64,000 nucleotides of DNA from Polytrichum commune (lineage: Eukaryota; Streptophyta; Polytrichopsida; Polytrichales; Polytrichaceae), in the NCBI GenBank assembly GCA_950295325.1, contig OX485804.1, forward strand, positions 1,550,001 to 1,614,000. The letters run 5' to 3'. A model generated the notes under the pieces. That model was not told the origin of the DNA, ran no database searches, and saw only the letters and a list, made by a program, of their open reading frames with translations. Shown piece by piece: positions 49,279 through 59,763 of the stretch. Position numbers and translations under genes: made by a program. Position 1 is the first letter of the stretch; every line of letters starts with the position of its first letter.

Positions 49279-51177
49279 TGTGGGAAGACGGGATCAAGAC
49301 TGTTTACTGCTACAGCATGCAAAGTGGCATGCCGGCCACTTGTTGCTGCTCAAAATGGGTACTTGGTCACGCCTGCTCAATATGATGTTATAGCTCAAAA
49401 CTCAAGATTAGTCTTCTTTGCACAATTCAGTTCTTCCTCAACAGTTCTTCCAAACTCTGGGTTTGGCAGCTCCTGGCGGCAGGGTCCTTTACATCCTGGG
49501 CTTCCTAATTTCCAAAGTTTTTCTGCGGAGAGTGTGGAATGGGAATCCACTGATGCAAGCACTACTACTGAGTTAGAGGGAAATGGGGCAACTGAGAACA
49601 GCAGTTCATCTAGCAAGGTATCTGACCTGGCAGTTGTGCCAGCACAGGTGCAAGCACCTCAAACATCTCAGTCCACAATAGATCTGCGTGATCTTATTGC
49701 GTGTAAAGAACGGGAGTTGGGTGTCCTCAAGGCTTCCCTGAAGCAGTTGGAGCTTGCAGAGAAATTATTACAGAAGCAAAATATCAAGTTTGAGGTGGCT
49801 GATGAGAATGCCAGACTTGAGTCACCTAGTGTGTCTGGAAGCCAGCTGGAGACTCCATGGAAAACTCCGGAAGTGAAGAAATCAGACAACTCTCTTATGT
49901 TTGGTAAACTATCTCTAGCAGACTTCCCCACCCAACATGACACCCACTATGAGAAGCTACAGAGGAGGAGGAGAAGGAATGAGATGTTGCAGCAATCTGC
50001 TCGAAATAATGAAGTCAAAGCTTTGAACTTTGGAGCTAGTGCACTAAGCGCTTCTTCCACCGAGGAGAAAGTATCTGATTCAAAAGCAGTGAGTATAAGC
50101 TATTCCTATACCCCACTTAATAGTGCTTGTTTTGTGTCTGACATGCTGAATCTGGGGTTTGTCTTCACATCCTCTAAGGAGAATCGCATCCTGATGTGTG
50201 CTCATTTTGGATTGTGCACTTTGATTGAAGATATTCTATTTACATACAAAGTCTTCTATTATTCCTCTTTTTATGAAACGTATGCTGGGCTTCAGTAGAT
50301 GGAGTCGGGAGTGGACTGTATTTCACATTCCTCATACTTACTGACTACACCTTTTGACATATTCCATTACAGGAAGAAGAACCTTCATCTACTGAACCCT
50401 ACAGGCCCAATGCAAATGCTTTTATTCAAGAAAAGCCCTATAAGAGTTTAGCAGACCGTCTGTATGAGGAGCAATTCGGACATCCAGCACCTGCAAATCT
50501 TAAAAGGACGTACCCCCCTGGATCCTTCTACGATCGTTGTCAGAAGGACAAGGAAAGGAAGGAAAGAGAAGCTGCTGCAGCAGCAGCTAGGGGGGAGAGA
50601 GTATTGGAAAAAGAACCAGAATCAACAGACGCAAATAATCCGCCAGAGGATCTGTTGGATAGAATGCTCAAGAGGAGCTGGAAGTCTGGTGATGTTCGAA
50701 GAAGCCCTAGGAGCCCTGTGAGCCCTGGAAGTACTGTTGTAAACCGAGACATGAAACCAGGAGACTGGAAATGCCCAGAGTAAGGTTATTTGGTTATCTC
50801 TTGAAATATCAAAGTAAATTACCTCCATATTTCATGCATGAAACATTAGCTGGGCCTTGGGGTTTGGCTTGTACAAAGTAGATAAGTCTATTATATTGAT
50901 TTATTGCACAGGAGCCCAGTCCAGGTTCCTACACAAAAATCGATGCAACTCTTTTAAAGATAGCAGAGTCATTGCAAGTTGCTGTAGATACAGCTTGAGG
51001 TCTAAGGTAGTCTAAAGGATTGTTGCAGTAATTGTATTGAGATTGTTCTCACAGATACATGTAACTGGCAGGTGCTCTTTCCATAATTTTTCGAAGAACG
51101 TTCACTGCTATAAGTGCCAGGCAGAGCGTCCAGACGATCCACGGCAGCAGCTAAGGGAAGCAACAAGACGGTTGTAA
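49279..51177 (+). CDS. RanBP2-type zinc-finger protein, probably organelle-targeted (5' incomplete)
   Basis: Three exons join in phase: 49279-50088, 50373-50779 and 51072-51177 (440 aa visible). The last junction completes a single C-terminal RanBP2 zinc finger: GDWKCPEC, ten residues, then CYKC, that is W-x-C-x2-C-x10-C-x2-C, followed by a short tail ending REATRRL. Such fingers bind single-stranded RNA or proteins; in plants several work in plastids or mitochondria (VAR3/OZ-type). Before it lie a Ser-rich, transit-peptide-like start (FFAQFSSSS), a helical segment (KERELGVLKASLKQLELAEKLLQK, about 49710-49780), a basic patch (QRRRRRNEM), and an acidic/basic coiled region (KDKERKEREAAAAAA). 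The 49278 acceptor (actcag) is phase 0, so an upstream coding exon is required; I could not fix it. Exact orthology is uncertain. Confidence 0.8.
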
Positions 51178-52140
51178 CCAAATAGGCAATTTTGAATGAA
51201 TTTGAAGTGTTGAAAGGAAAGCATTGACACACATTTTACGGGTAGCAGATTATACCTTGCTTTGATTCTTGCCAAATCTTGGAGCTGCCATTTACTTAGT
51301 TAATAGTCTGCAATTGGAACAAACATCCAAGCAGCAGGTTAGCCTTAGGAGTTATTGGGTAGTGGATTATAGGAGTATTCCACAGGCTTGGATTGGACTG
51401 GTCTATGGAAACTTAAGAGGTGGACTTCAAAATTTATTACATTTATGGACACTATCTTGTGGAATCTACATGGAGTCCTATGTGGCAGACTACGGATAAG
51501 GTTTTATGATTTGCCAAAATTTGTGTAAAGCCCACCTTGAAGAGAGGTTGGGGTGAACCAACCTGTACACTGGTTCCTTGGAGGCAAGGGTTTAGGCATC
51601 CAACAAGGAACGAGCGTACAAGTTAGTTCACCCAAATCCTTGAAGAGATAGGTATGATGCAAATTTTGACAGATCATGATGGTCAAACATGTCACTGGAT
51701 GTCAGGGTTATTCTAATATTTTTGTCCAACAATAAATTTCTTAGGACAAATAGTTAAAGACATGACATAGGATCATCTCTTCCAATTACTCACAACTTCA
51801 AGTTTTGGAGCTTGCTATTATGTGTGTTTATAGTAGTTTTTTTTTGGTTGATTTTTATAATTATTTTTTCCTCAATGGCAAGTTTCTTGCAAGATGACAA
51901 TAGTTCCAAAACCCAACATTAGAGGCAAAATTCTCCTTGGATGACATGGATCCAACCATAATTTGGACTACATGGATCTTCATTGGCAAGTAAGAATTTG
52001 AACAATTTTCAATTCTTTTATGATGTAAAATTAGAAGTAATTGGATCCCAAATGCTACAAAATGTCAAAGGAAATGGAAATGCGATAATGGGAGGAAAGG
52101 TGGAAGATACTATCACAAAGGAAGAAGACCCTATGAAGAA
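51178..52140. other. 3' flank of the zinc-finger gene and intergenic
   Basis: No further coding frame; the proximal part should be 3' UTR. Confidence 0.4.
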
Positions 52141-52149
52141 AAAAATTTA

Positions 52150-52341
52150 AAAAAGTTGAATTTCAAAATCGAAATGGGCACCCAAGAAGACAGAGAATGA
52201 TGCAATTGAATTGGACGATTCGGAAGGTGAAAAGGAGATTCTTATTGAATGGAAAGATTATGAGATTGACACCCTTATTGCAATCCGCAGTGAGATGGAA
52301 GAAGAATTTGCAAAATCAACAAGAAAACAAGATATGCAATA
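52150..52341 (+). pseudogene. Trihelix-like ORF fragment
   Basis: A plus-strand frame reads WAPKKTENDAIELDD..., then IEWKDYEIDTLIAIRSEMEEEF and ends at TAG 52339. The pattern W-x(n)-LI-x-IR-x-EM-x(3)-F is that of the start of a trihelix (Myb/SANT-like) DNA-binding domain; the expected second half is missing. It is probably a relic of a transcription factor gene or of a transposon-encoded Myb/SANT-type protein. Confidence 0.4.
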
Positions 52342-52344
52342 GTT

Positions 52345-53220
52345 TCTTTGACTGATGATATAAAAAATGCAAAAGGTCAAATTCATATTGGATACATTGG
52401 GCCTTTTGCAAGACCTTCGTCTTTGTCTCTTGCCATGGGCCTTCCTTTCATTCCATTGTGTACTTAGCGCATGAGTTGGGAATCAAATTCTAGATATCTA
52501 AAAACTATTCCATTGATATTAAAACATTTATCATATTGATTGTGATTAGTTTAGTGACAAGTTATCCATCGATTAAGCATGTTTGTATATCATATTTGCA
52601 AAATATTACATCCATAATGTCAAGAATGTTTATGTACAATACATGCTCTTGATTGACATTCTTACATCATTACATCTTCATTACATAATTGGATGCGAAA
52701 TATTTGTGTATTAATGATGTAATGGTATGTATCATGATCATGTAAAATAACATGTGATATTGCTTGCCCCTAAAATTTAATGCTCACCCTATCCCATATG
52801 CAGGAAAATAAGATTGGGCTATATTGCAACACATCAAATTTAAACTTGAGGAACACCAAGATTAACTGCATGCCTAAGTACAAAGAAAGTCATAGGCATC
52901 TCTACTCAAGTACAACCACAAATCAATCTGACATTTGAGGGAAAAAAAACACTCCAGCTCTTGAAACTGACAAGATGTGTTAAGGCCCAACTGTAAACCA
53001 AGTCCTGCCTTTCAAGGCTAAATAGTTCACATAGAAGTATATAGGAAAACTCACAGAGAGTAACAACCAAATACTGATATATACTGGTTGTATGAACATC
53101 CATCAAACCACTCAGTTTGAAACATTTGATAGCCTTAGTCAGAAATACCAGATTATAGCCTCCCTTTTATTAGTAGGTTGTAGAATACATATATATGAGC
53201 TAAAAAACTGCTATGCATGA
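52345..53220. other. Intergenic, nothing recognised
   Basis: AT-rich; short frames only. Confidence 0.4.
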
Positions 53221-55601
53221 CATGTCATCATCAAAGAGTTCCTTGTAATTTGAGTCGTTCCAGCTGCGTACCCACCAACCCTGCAATGAATGATATTTCT
53301 AATGATTCAGGAACTATATGAGCATCGAGGCCCCACCTCTTCGAGGCACTTCGATGGAAGTTCCATAGTATGCCAGAGAACTACGGCAATATCTTTCCAT
53401 GTCCTGCTGCCACTTGTGATAATGAAGGCATTTTCGCTCCTCCTGTGATCTTGCCCAACCGCTCTAGCAGTTGGCATAGAACCCACTTTTCAAGCAACAA
53501 TAATATTGCTAAATATTGAGCTAATGAGAAGATTTGTGGAATACGCATCTGACACATCACAACACGCTAGCCACGTTAAGGGAGATAGAACTTGATGTTT
53601 GTGTGAAGATTTCACTTCTTCCTCCAATAAATACTTAGAAACATACCCAGAATAAAGCCTAAATAATTGCAAGGAGCTACAATGTGAAAACAGTTTTTGA
53701 AGTGAACAGAATAATAAAAGAGATGATAAGTACGATCAGATCTGTTCACATGATCATAACTGGAAAATCAAAAAATCACCATTTTACAATCAGTGGAGTA
53801 ACAATGACTTGATTAGTAATCAAGACATCCGCTAGTCCCAACAGACTGATTTCACTGTTTCATGCTGGAAAAAAGCTTATTCTGTGGTGATAGATGGCCA
53901 ATATCCACTCACACAAGCGTCATTTTGAGAGAGGAAATGTGCAATGTTGCTCTACTTTTCCTATTAAATTAAGGACCCGAATTCAATTTGAACATAACTA
54001 GCAAGTCTAGTTTATCATATGTTCACATAAAATCTCCAAGTGAGTGATATTCAAACCTGGGAGAGTTGATAGGGGACAGTCTAAGAAACTCAAATCGCCA
54101 GCACAGAGCAGTGGCAGTAAAGGAAGCTCCAAACACTGAGACACCACTTGGACAATTCTGTAAGAGATTTCACCATGCGCTCATGAATCCACAAGAGGAA
54201 ACGCACATCATCAGCTGCTTCTCATTTCATCATTGTTGTCCAGGGTCTATGTCTCCAGACATCAGGATCCTGCACATAATGAAGATGTCCCATATATTTG
54301 AATGAAATTCTCACACTTTGCAAGTTTCAAATGTAGGCATTCAGAATACTAATTTGAGAAAGACTGGATGATACTTGCTGATCTATCACAAACCTGACCT
54401 ATACTATCCCTAATTTGACACCAATTATTAAGTTCTTACACATTTCATTTCCGTGAATTTATATGTTCAGCAGGTTTGCTCCCTGTCTAGATGAAGTACT
54501 ATCCCTTACAGTTTGTCGACAAGCATATCAACAACTAATAACTTTAACACATGATTCAGGAAATTGGAAACTAAAGAAACTGGGATCCCCAAGGTGCAGA
54601 GGAGGTGTGAGCATATTCTAACGCAGTACACTCCATGGTCCAGAACAGAAGCAGCGGCAGGAAACATGGTCAGAGGTTAATGTAACTTGAACAAATTGGA
54701 ACCAATTTCTTGTCCAGATTCCAACAACATTTTCACAGTACCATACCAAGAATAGTCAGCAACTAACCTTCCTCAAGAACCCTCGAACCTCCTCCTTCTC
54801 GTCATAGGCCACACCTGCATAACGTTATGTTTAGTGGCTGCTCACAGATTTCAAAACTTTTATCAAGGATAGTCTTCGTCAAACATTTGCTCTCTAGTAT
54901 CGCTTCATTGCCTACTTAGTAGGCACAAGCTTCATTCCAGAACCCCTATTCAGTAACTAGAGTAGATAAGCACACACATCAACATCAAGTTACAAAGCAC
55001 TCAACTTCTCACGGTATCGTGAAAATGTACCACGGTATCGTTCATCTGCTAAGAGATCCACGAAGGAGATATAGTCATCAGGCATCCATTTCTTCCCCTC
55101 CTGCTCCTCTAACAGTGAGTATACAATCTGCCACAACTCCAGGAGAATTACTGACAGTGTCTACGTCAAGGTGACACAAAAAAACAAAACTGAACACCCT
55201 GTTCAGTAATTAAATATCAATCCATTCGATACTACAAATCCTGAATTATTATGTGAACAAACTGAGGTGCACTAAACATCTAGTAGCACCACCTTCAAAA
55301 GAATCAGACACCATCCCAGAGGTGCTAAGTAAAGCTGGATGAGACGAAAAAGTTGTTATTATGTTTCAGTGTTGTTTACTGCCAGCAAAAGACACGTCCA
55401 GGCTATTGCAGGTGCACGCTTTCTGGGCCGACATTTTGCACTAATTAATGGAACAACCACCTTCTGAAGGAGGACTTTTCTAACCAACTTCGCCAGAACA
55501 ATTAACATAAATGTCTCTTTGCAAATCCTTCCAGGTCTAGATCAGCATATCGTGACAATAACCTTGAATTAAGCCTTGAACTGTGCAAGGTAAATTTCCA
55601 T

Positions 55602-56928
55602 GGGGGACGTTAAATACCCCCCCACGAACTTTTCGGACTGTCAGATCCGGGCTGGGGCAGCCGCCCGTCCAGAAAATCTGGATTTTCTGGACCCGCCCGA
55701 AAACTGCTGCCCGCCCGCCCGATTTCGAAAAAAACCATTGTCCTTGCATTCTTGAAGGCCACTTACCCACAAATCCCATATTGAGTGCACTTCACCTTCA
55801 AGGGCCAAAATCCAATATATATGTTCACTTCCAATTGAGTAAATAAGCAATTGACTGGGGTTTCATTATCAAAGTGAAACCGTCAATAAAACATGTAATT
55901 AACTTAGAAATCAAAAATATTACAAAACCCTCACTAGCACTGAGGTTATAATTTTTGTGACTCACAATTTGAAATTGTCTTTGTCATTCTAAAATGACAC
56001 TTAAATTTAGTGTGCTGATTTAGTATGTGTATTTTATAATATTTTAGGTAATGCCGTCTACTTTCACAAGTATTCATACGCATTCATTAATCCCAAATAA
56101 ATCAGAAACTATGCTTACAAAATTAAGTAAAGCTAATTGATTATAAAATGTACTTACTGTAATTAATTAATTATTGGAATTAATTCCAGTGAGTTAATTC
56201 TAATAATTAATTTCTGGAATCAATTCCAGTGATTTAATTATAATAATTAATATCTGGAATTAAATTCCAGTGAATTAATTCTAATAATTAATATCTGGAA
56301 TTTAATTCTAGTGAATTAATTATAATAATTAATTTCTGGAATCAATTCCAGTGAATTAATTATAATAACTAATTTCTGGAATTTAATTCCAGTGAATTAG
56401 TTGTAATAATTAAGTCCAATGAATTAATTCTAATAATTGATTAATGAATGCGTATGAATACTTGTGAAAGTAGACGGCATTACCTAAAATATTATAAAAT
56501 ACACATACTAAATCAGCACACTAAATTTAAGTGTCATTTTAGAATGACAAAGACAATTTCAAATTGTGAGTCACAAAAATTATAACCTCAGTGCTAGTGA
56601 GGGTTTTGTAATATTTTTGATTTCTAAGTTAATTACATGTTTTATTGACGGTTTCACTTTGATAATGAAACCCCAGTCAATTGCTTATTTACTCAATTGG
56701 AAGTGAACATATATATTGGATTTTGGCCCTTGAAGGTGAAGTGCACTCAATATGGGATTTGTGGGTAAGTGGCCTTCAAGAATGCAAGGACAATGGTTTT
56801 TTCGAAATCGGGCGGGCGGGCAGCAGTTTTCGGGCGGGTCCAGAAAATTCATATTTTCTGGACGGGCGGCTGCCCCAGCCCGGATCTGACAGTCCGAAAA
56901 GTTCGTGGGGGGGTATTTAACGTCCCCC
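55602..56928. mobile_element. Foldback (MULE-type) element with 490 bp terminal inverted repeats
   Basis: The left arm 55602-56092 (491 bp) and right arm 56439-56928 (490 bp) are inverted copies that differ, by my reading, at only two substitutions and one base in an A-run. Ends are gggggacgttaaata. The exact 9 bp duplication aatttccat flanks it (55593-55601 and 56929-56937); 9 bp is the Mutator/MULE signature. The centre (56093-56438) is AT-rich tandem repeat. Each outer arm contains a GC-rich segment (cccgcccg words). It has no transposase, so it is non-autonomous. Confidence 0.96.
56150..56438. repeat. About 40 bp tandem repeats in the centre of the foldback element
   Basis: Around six units of the form (t)ctggaatyaattccagtgaattaatt.taataattaat, each internally palindromic (ggaat.aattcc). 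The unit length varies by one base. This forms the loop of the foldback structure. Confidence 0.88.
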
Positions 56929-57039
56929 AATTTCCATTACCAGAAGCTCCGTCCAGAATGATCAAACACTGACTGACCTCAGTGTCGAAGAAGATTGTCG
57001 AGCTGGATTCCATACTGGAAATGGAGGGCCTGTCAAGAA

Positions 57040-58690
57040 GTTTGGGTTTCAGTCCCAGCTAAGGGAATATTCAGTCAGAGGAGGAATTTCACTAGCATAG
57101 AAAACCCGAATTTAAGTCCAAGTAACAGCAACGACGACGAATCTTACAGAGGAAGAATTTCATTACAACCCCAGAAAGCATACAACCCCGAATTAGATTC
57201 CAAGTAACAGCGACGACGAAAATCCCCGTCCAATTGACGAGGAATGGACGTGACAAGAAAGCGAAAGCGACGAAGCTAGGGTTAGTCGGAGCTTGAGCTG
57301 TGTCTGGACCCTCTGTTCTCCTCTCCTGTTAAGGCCGGTTCACATGGGGTCCCAAATCCTAAGTCCCACTCATGTTAGCAAGTCCCAACTTTTGAGCTTC
57401 AAGAAACCATTAAAATATGGTTAATTATCATTAAAGTCGGATCTTAATTATTTCATGCAAAAATGTTCATGGGACTTGTATTGAGAGTTGGGTCTAACGT
57501 TTTGCTTGACCCAACTCTCAACACAAGTTCTGAGCCTTAATCCAAAAGGTGTTGTCATGTAGGCATCCATGTCATACTTGGGACTCATGACTTAGGACTT
57601 GGGACCCGTGTGAAGTGGTAACCTCCAGCTTCCATGCTCTCAACAACTAAGATTACATGGATGGACCTGAAGTGACTTGGGACCCGTATGAACTGACCCT
57701 TGTAATCCCCATGCTCTCTTTCATGGGCCTTCCTTTCCTTTCCCTTCCCTTCTCTACCCTTTGTCACCTCATGCCCCCCCCCCCCCCGCCCCCCGCAGGA
57801 ACTTGGCTACCAAGTTAGGTGACTTAAGTAAGACAATATATATTTGTCTACTGCTGGGACACCCTGCAAAGCCCTTTATAAAATGGAAAAACCACATAAG
57901 TTAGTAGGCTTATTTCTCAACCATGATACCCCCCCAATCATAGTCCTCATGTTTTTTGAGAGACCACATTAAGGTTGCCACATCTTCAACCTTTACTCAA
58001 GGAGGCGACTATCGGAAGTTTAGAAAACCACGCGAGATTAAAAAAAAAGGTCAATTTAATTTGTTTAGGGTAATTTTTTTAATTTCATTAGATCTATCAT
58101 AACATTGGAAATATGTCCTTACATGGTTATATGTAAAATAGGGTGGCGGATAATTCCTCCATTTTAGTAATCAATAGAAAAAAATAGGGTCATAGACATA
58201 GGATCCCCCTAAAAGTGTGTAGTAGGATCAATAAAAATAATTATGGATTTGACTACTTGGATGAAAGAAGTGTGTAGTTTCTGTCCAAATTTGAATCAAG
58301 CGTGTTAGTATGGAGAAAAATGTTATGGGATTTTTTGGAGGAAGACAAGGTGGAGTGGTTGGAGACTTTGGTGGTTGCCCTCATGCCATCGGCTAGTTTT
58401 GGATATTCGTCGTCATTGGTGCTAAATCTTTCACAATTTATTAGTCTTATCGTGACATTATAGAGGATATTGAACATGTATCTTGATGATATTAGACGGT
58501 GCATAGTTGTATGCTAACCCTTCACATTTTAAATATTTGTTACAAGGTTTGAATGATATTATATTTGAATATGTTTGTGAACAAAATTAAAGTAGATGAT
58601 TTTAATTTTTTGTATTTAGCTTTCTTGTATTTGAATGCAACCTTGTTTTTTTTAGTAGGTCGTTGTGTGAAATTTCATGTCTTGTCACAA
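57040..58690. other. Intergenic, nothing recognised
   Basis: Contains a poly-C run near 57774-57794 and no supported gene. The missing 5' exons of the exonuclease pseudogene were not found here. Confidence 0.4.
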
Positions 58691-58700
58691 CTGATTGTAT

Positions 58701-59109
58701 CACGGGTAGATCACTCCATTGTCAAGTTGAACACCACGTGCGACCAAAAAAATCTTCTTTTGGTAAGTTGCACCACCAAAATGGGTCAAAATTTTATCAA
58801 TTTTTTTTCATGAGTAGATATACACAATACCTATGACATAGTTAAAAGTGGTAACTAAATTTGATGATTTGTTTTTTTCATAAAACATACCGTTTCTAAC
58901 TAGAATGACACAGAATTGAGCTAAAACAATTACCACAAATAATAAAGATGACTAAAAATTTCAAAAAAGTATACAAAAGATACTATCAATGGTTATGTAT
59001 ATGTAGAAAAAATATCATAAATTTTAAAATTATATATGGCATGTAATATAGGGGTAGCAAACTTTGTCCGCACGTGGTGTCAACTTGACAATGAAGTGAC
59101 CTCCCCGTG
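58701..59109. mobile_element. hAT-like MITE, copy B (409 bp)
   Basis: Same element as copy A (24124-24534) in the same orientation, with matching ends cacgggtagatcactccatt and ...ctccccgtg. It is flanked by the exact 8 bp duplication gattgtat (58693-58700 and 59110-59117). It differs from copy A by scattered substitutions and small indels in A/T runs. Confidence 0.9.
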
Positions 59110-59119
59110 GATTGTATTT

Positions 59120-59724
59120 TATATTTTGTTTTGTTTTATCCGTGTTTACAACTTGTCTATTTCAGCTTGTATATTTTGTTATTTCCATGTTTATTGGTAA
59201 CCCTTTAACTAGTATCCAAGTTCTATCAGTTGTGTTTTGAATGGTGCTTTGAATGGTTTAGGATTGGTATTACTAATTAAAACCAAATGAACAAAATTTT
59301 GAATGGTATGGAATGTTTGTTGCTCACATAGTCGGTTTTGCAATGCTCTAGTATTCCGTCCATTATTTGGTAGTTGTACAATTATATAGTAATTAAATTG
59401 TGCCAAAAATTAGCCTCTTTAAAAAATTACAAATAAGGGTGCTAAAAAATACGTCAAAGTAGCTTTTTATCTACCAATAGGGAGGGAACAAAATATTGAG
59501 AGGTGCATAAATACCCCCCCCCATTAAATACCCCATTATCGCACGTGGTTATGAAACATAAGGGGGTGTGATCGCCCTGATGACCTTTATTAGCATTTTT
59601 TTGGAGTTATTATTATTATTAAAGAGAATAATTTATGGGGGGATTACGTGGAAATTGTATAGCTCAACCTTTATTAAAGAATAATGGAAAAATGTAGAAC
59701 ATAATTCTAATTGCGTTACTTGGT

Positions 59725-59763
<39 letters not shown>

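Larger units (their letters stand above)
53230..57029 (-). pseudogene. EXD1-like 3'-5' exonuclease gene, truncated and broken
   Basis: Exons on the minus strand match the second half of plant DEDDy 3'-5' exonuclease-domain proteins (EXD1/Egl type). Exon 57029-56978 reads ALHFQYGIQLDN then shifts frame (one extra base) before FDTE. Exon 55127-55031 contains YSLLEEQEGKK and DDYISFVDLLADERYRG. Exon 54814-54768 contains VAYDEKEEVRGFLRK. Exon 54269 to about 54100 contains DPDVWRHRPWTTMMK, an in-frame TGA at 54222-54224, then EAADDVRFLLWIHERM, which covers the Exo III motif with its catalytic Asp. The internal introns are GT-AG with matching phases. The N-terminal Exo I/II part is absent. Exon-like sequence at 53300-53470 and 53232-53272 may be the degenerate C-terminal (KH-type) end, but its frame is ambiguous. 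A 1.3 kb foldback element sits in its first remaining intron. Confidence 0.75.

Noticed and set aside
50912-50960. Alternative last exon after the GDWKCPE exon
   Set aside because: It would destroy the zinc finger; the acceptor at 51071/51072 restores a perfect C-x2-C-x10-C-x2-C finger and is preferred.
55583-55846. Similar 80-90 codon frames in both arms of the foldback element
   Set aside because: They mirror each other only because the arms are inverted copies; the frames have no family resemblance and the GC-rich part gives low-complexity translation.
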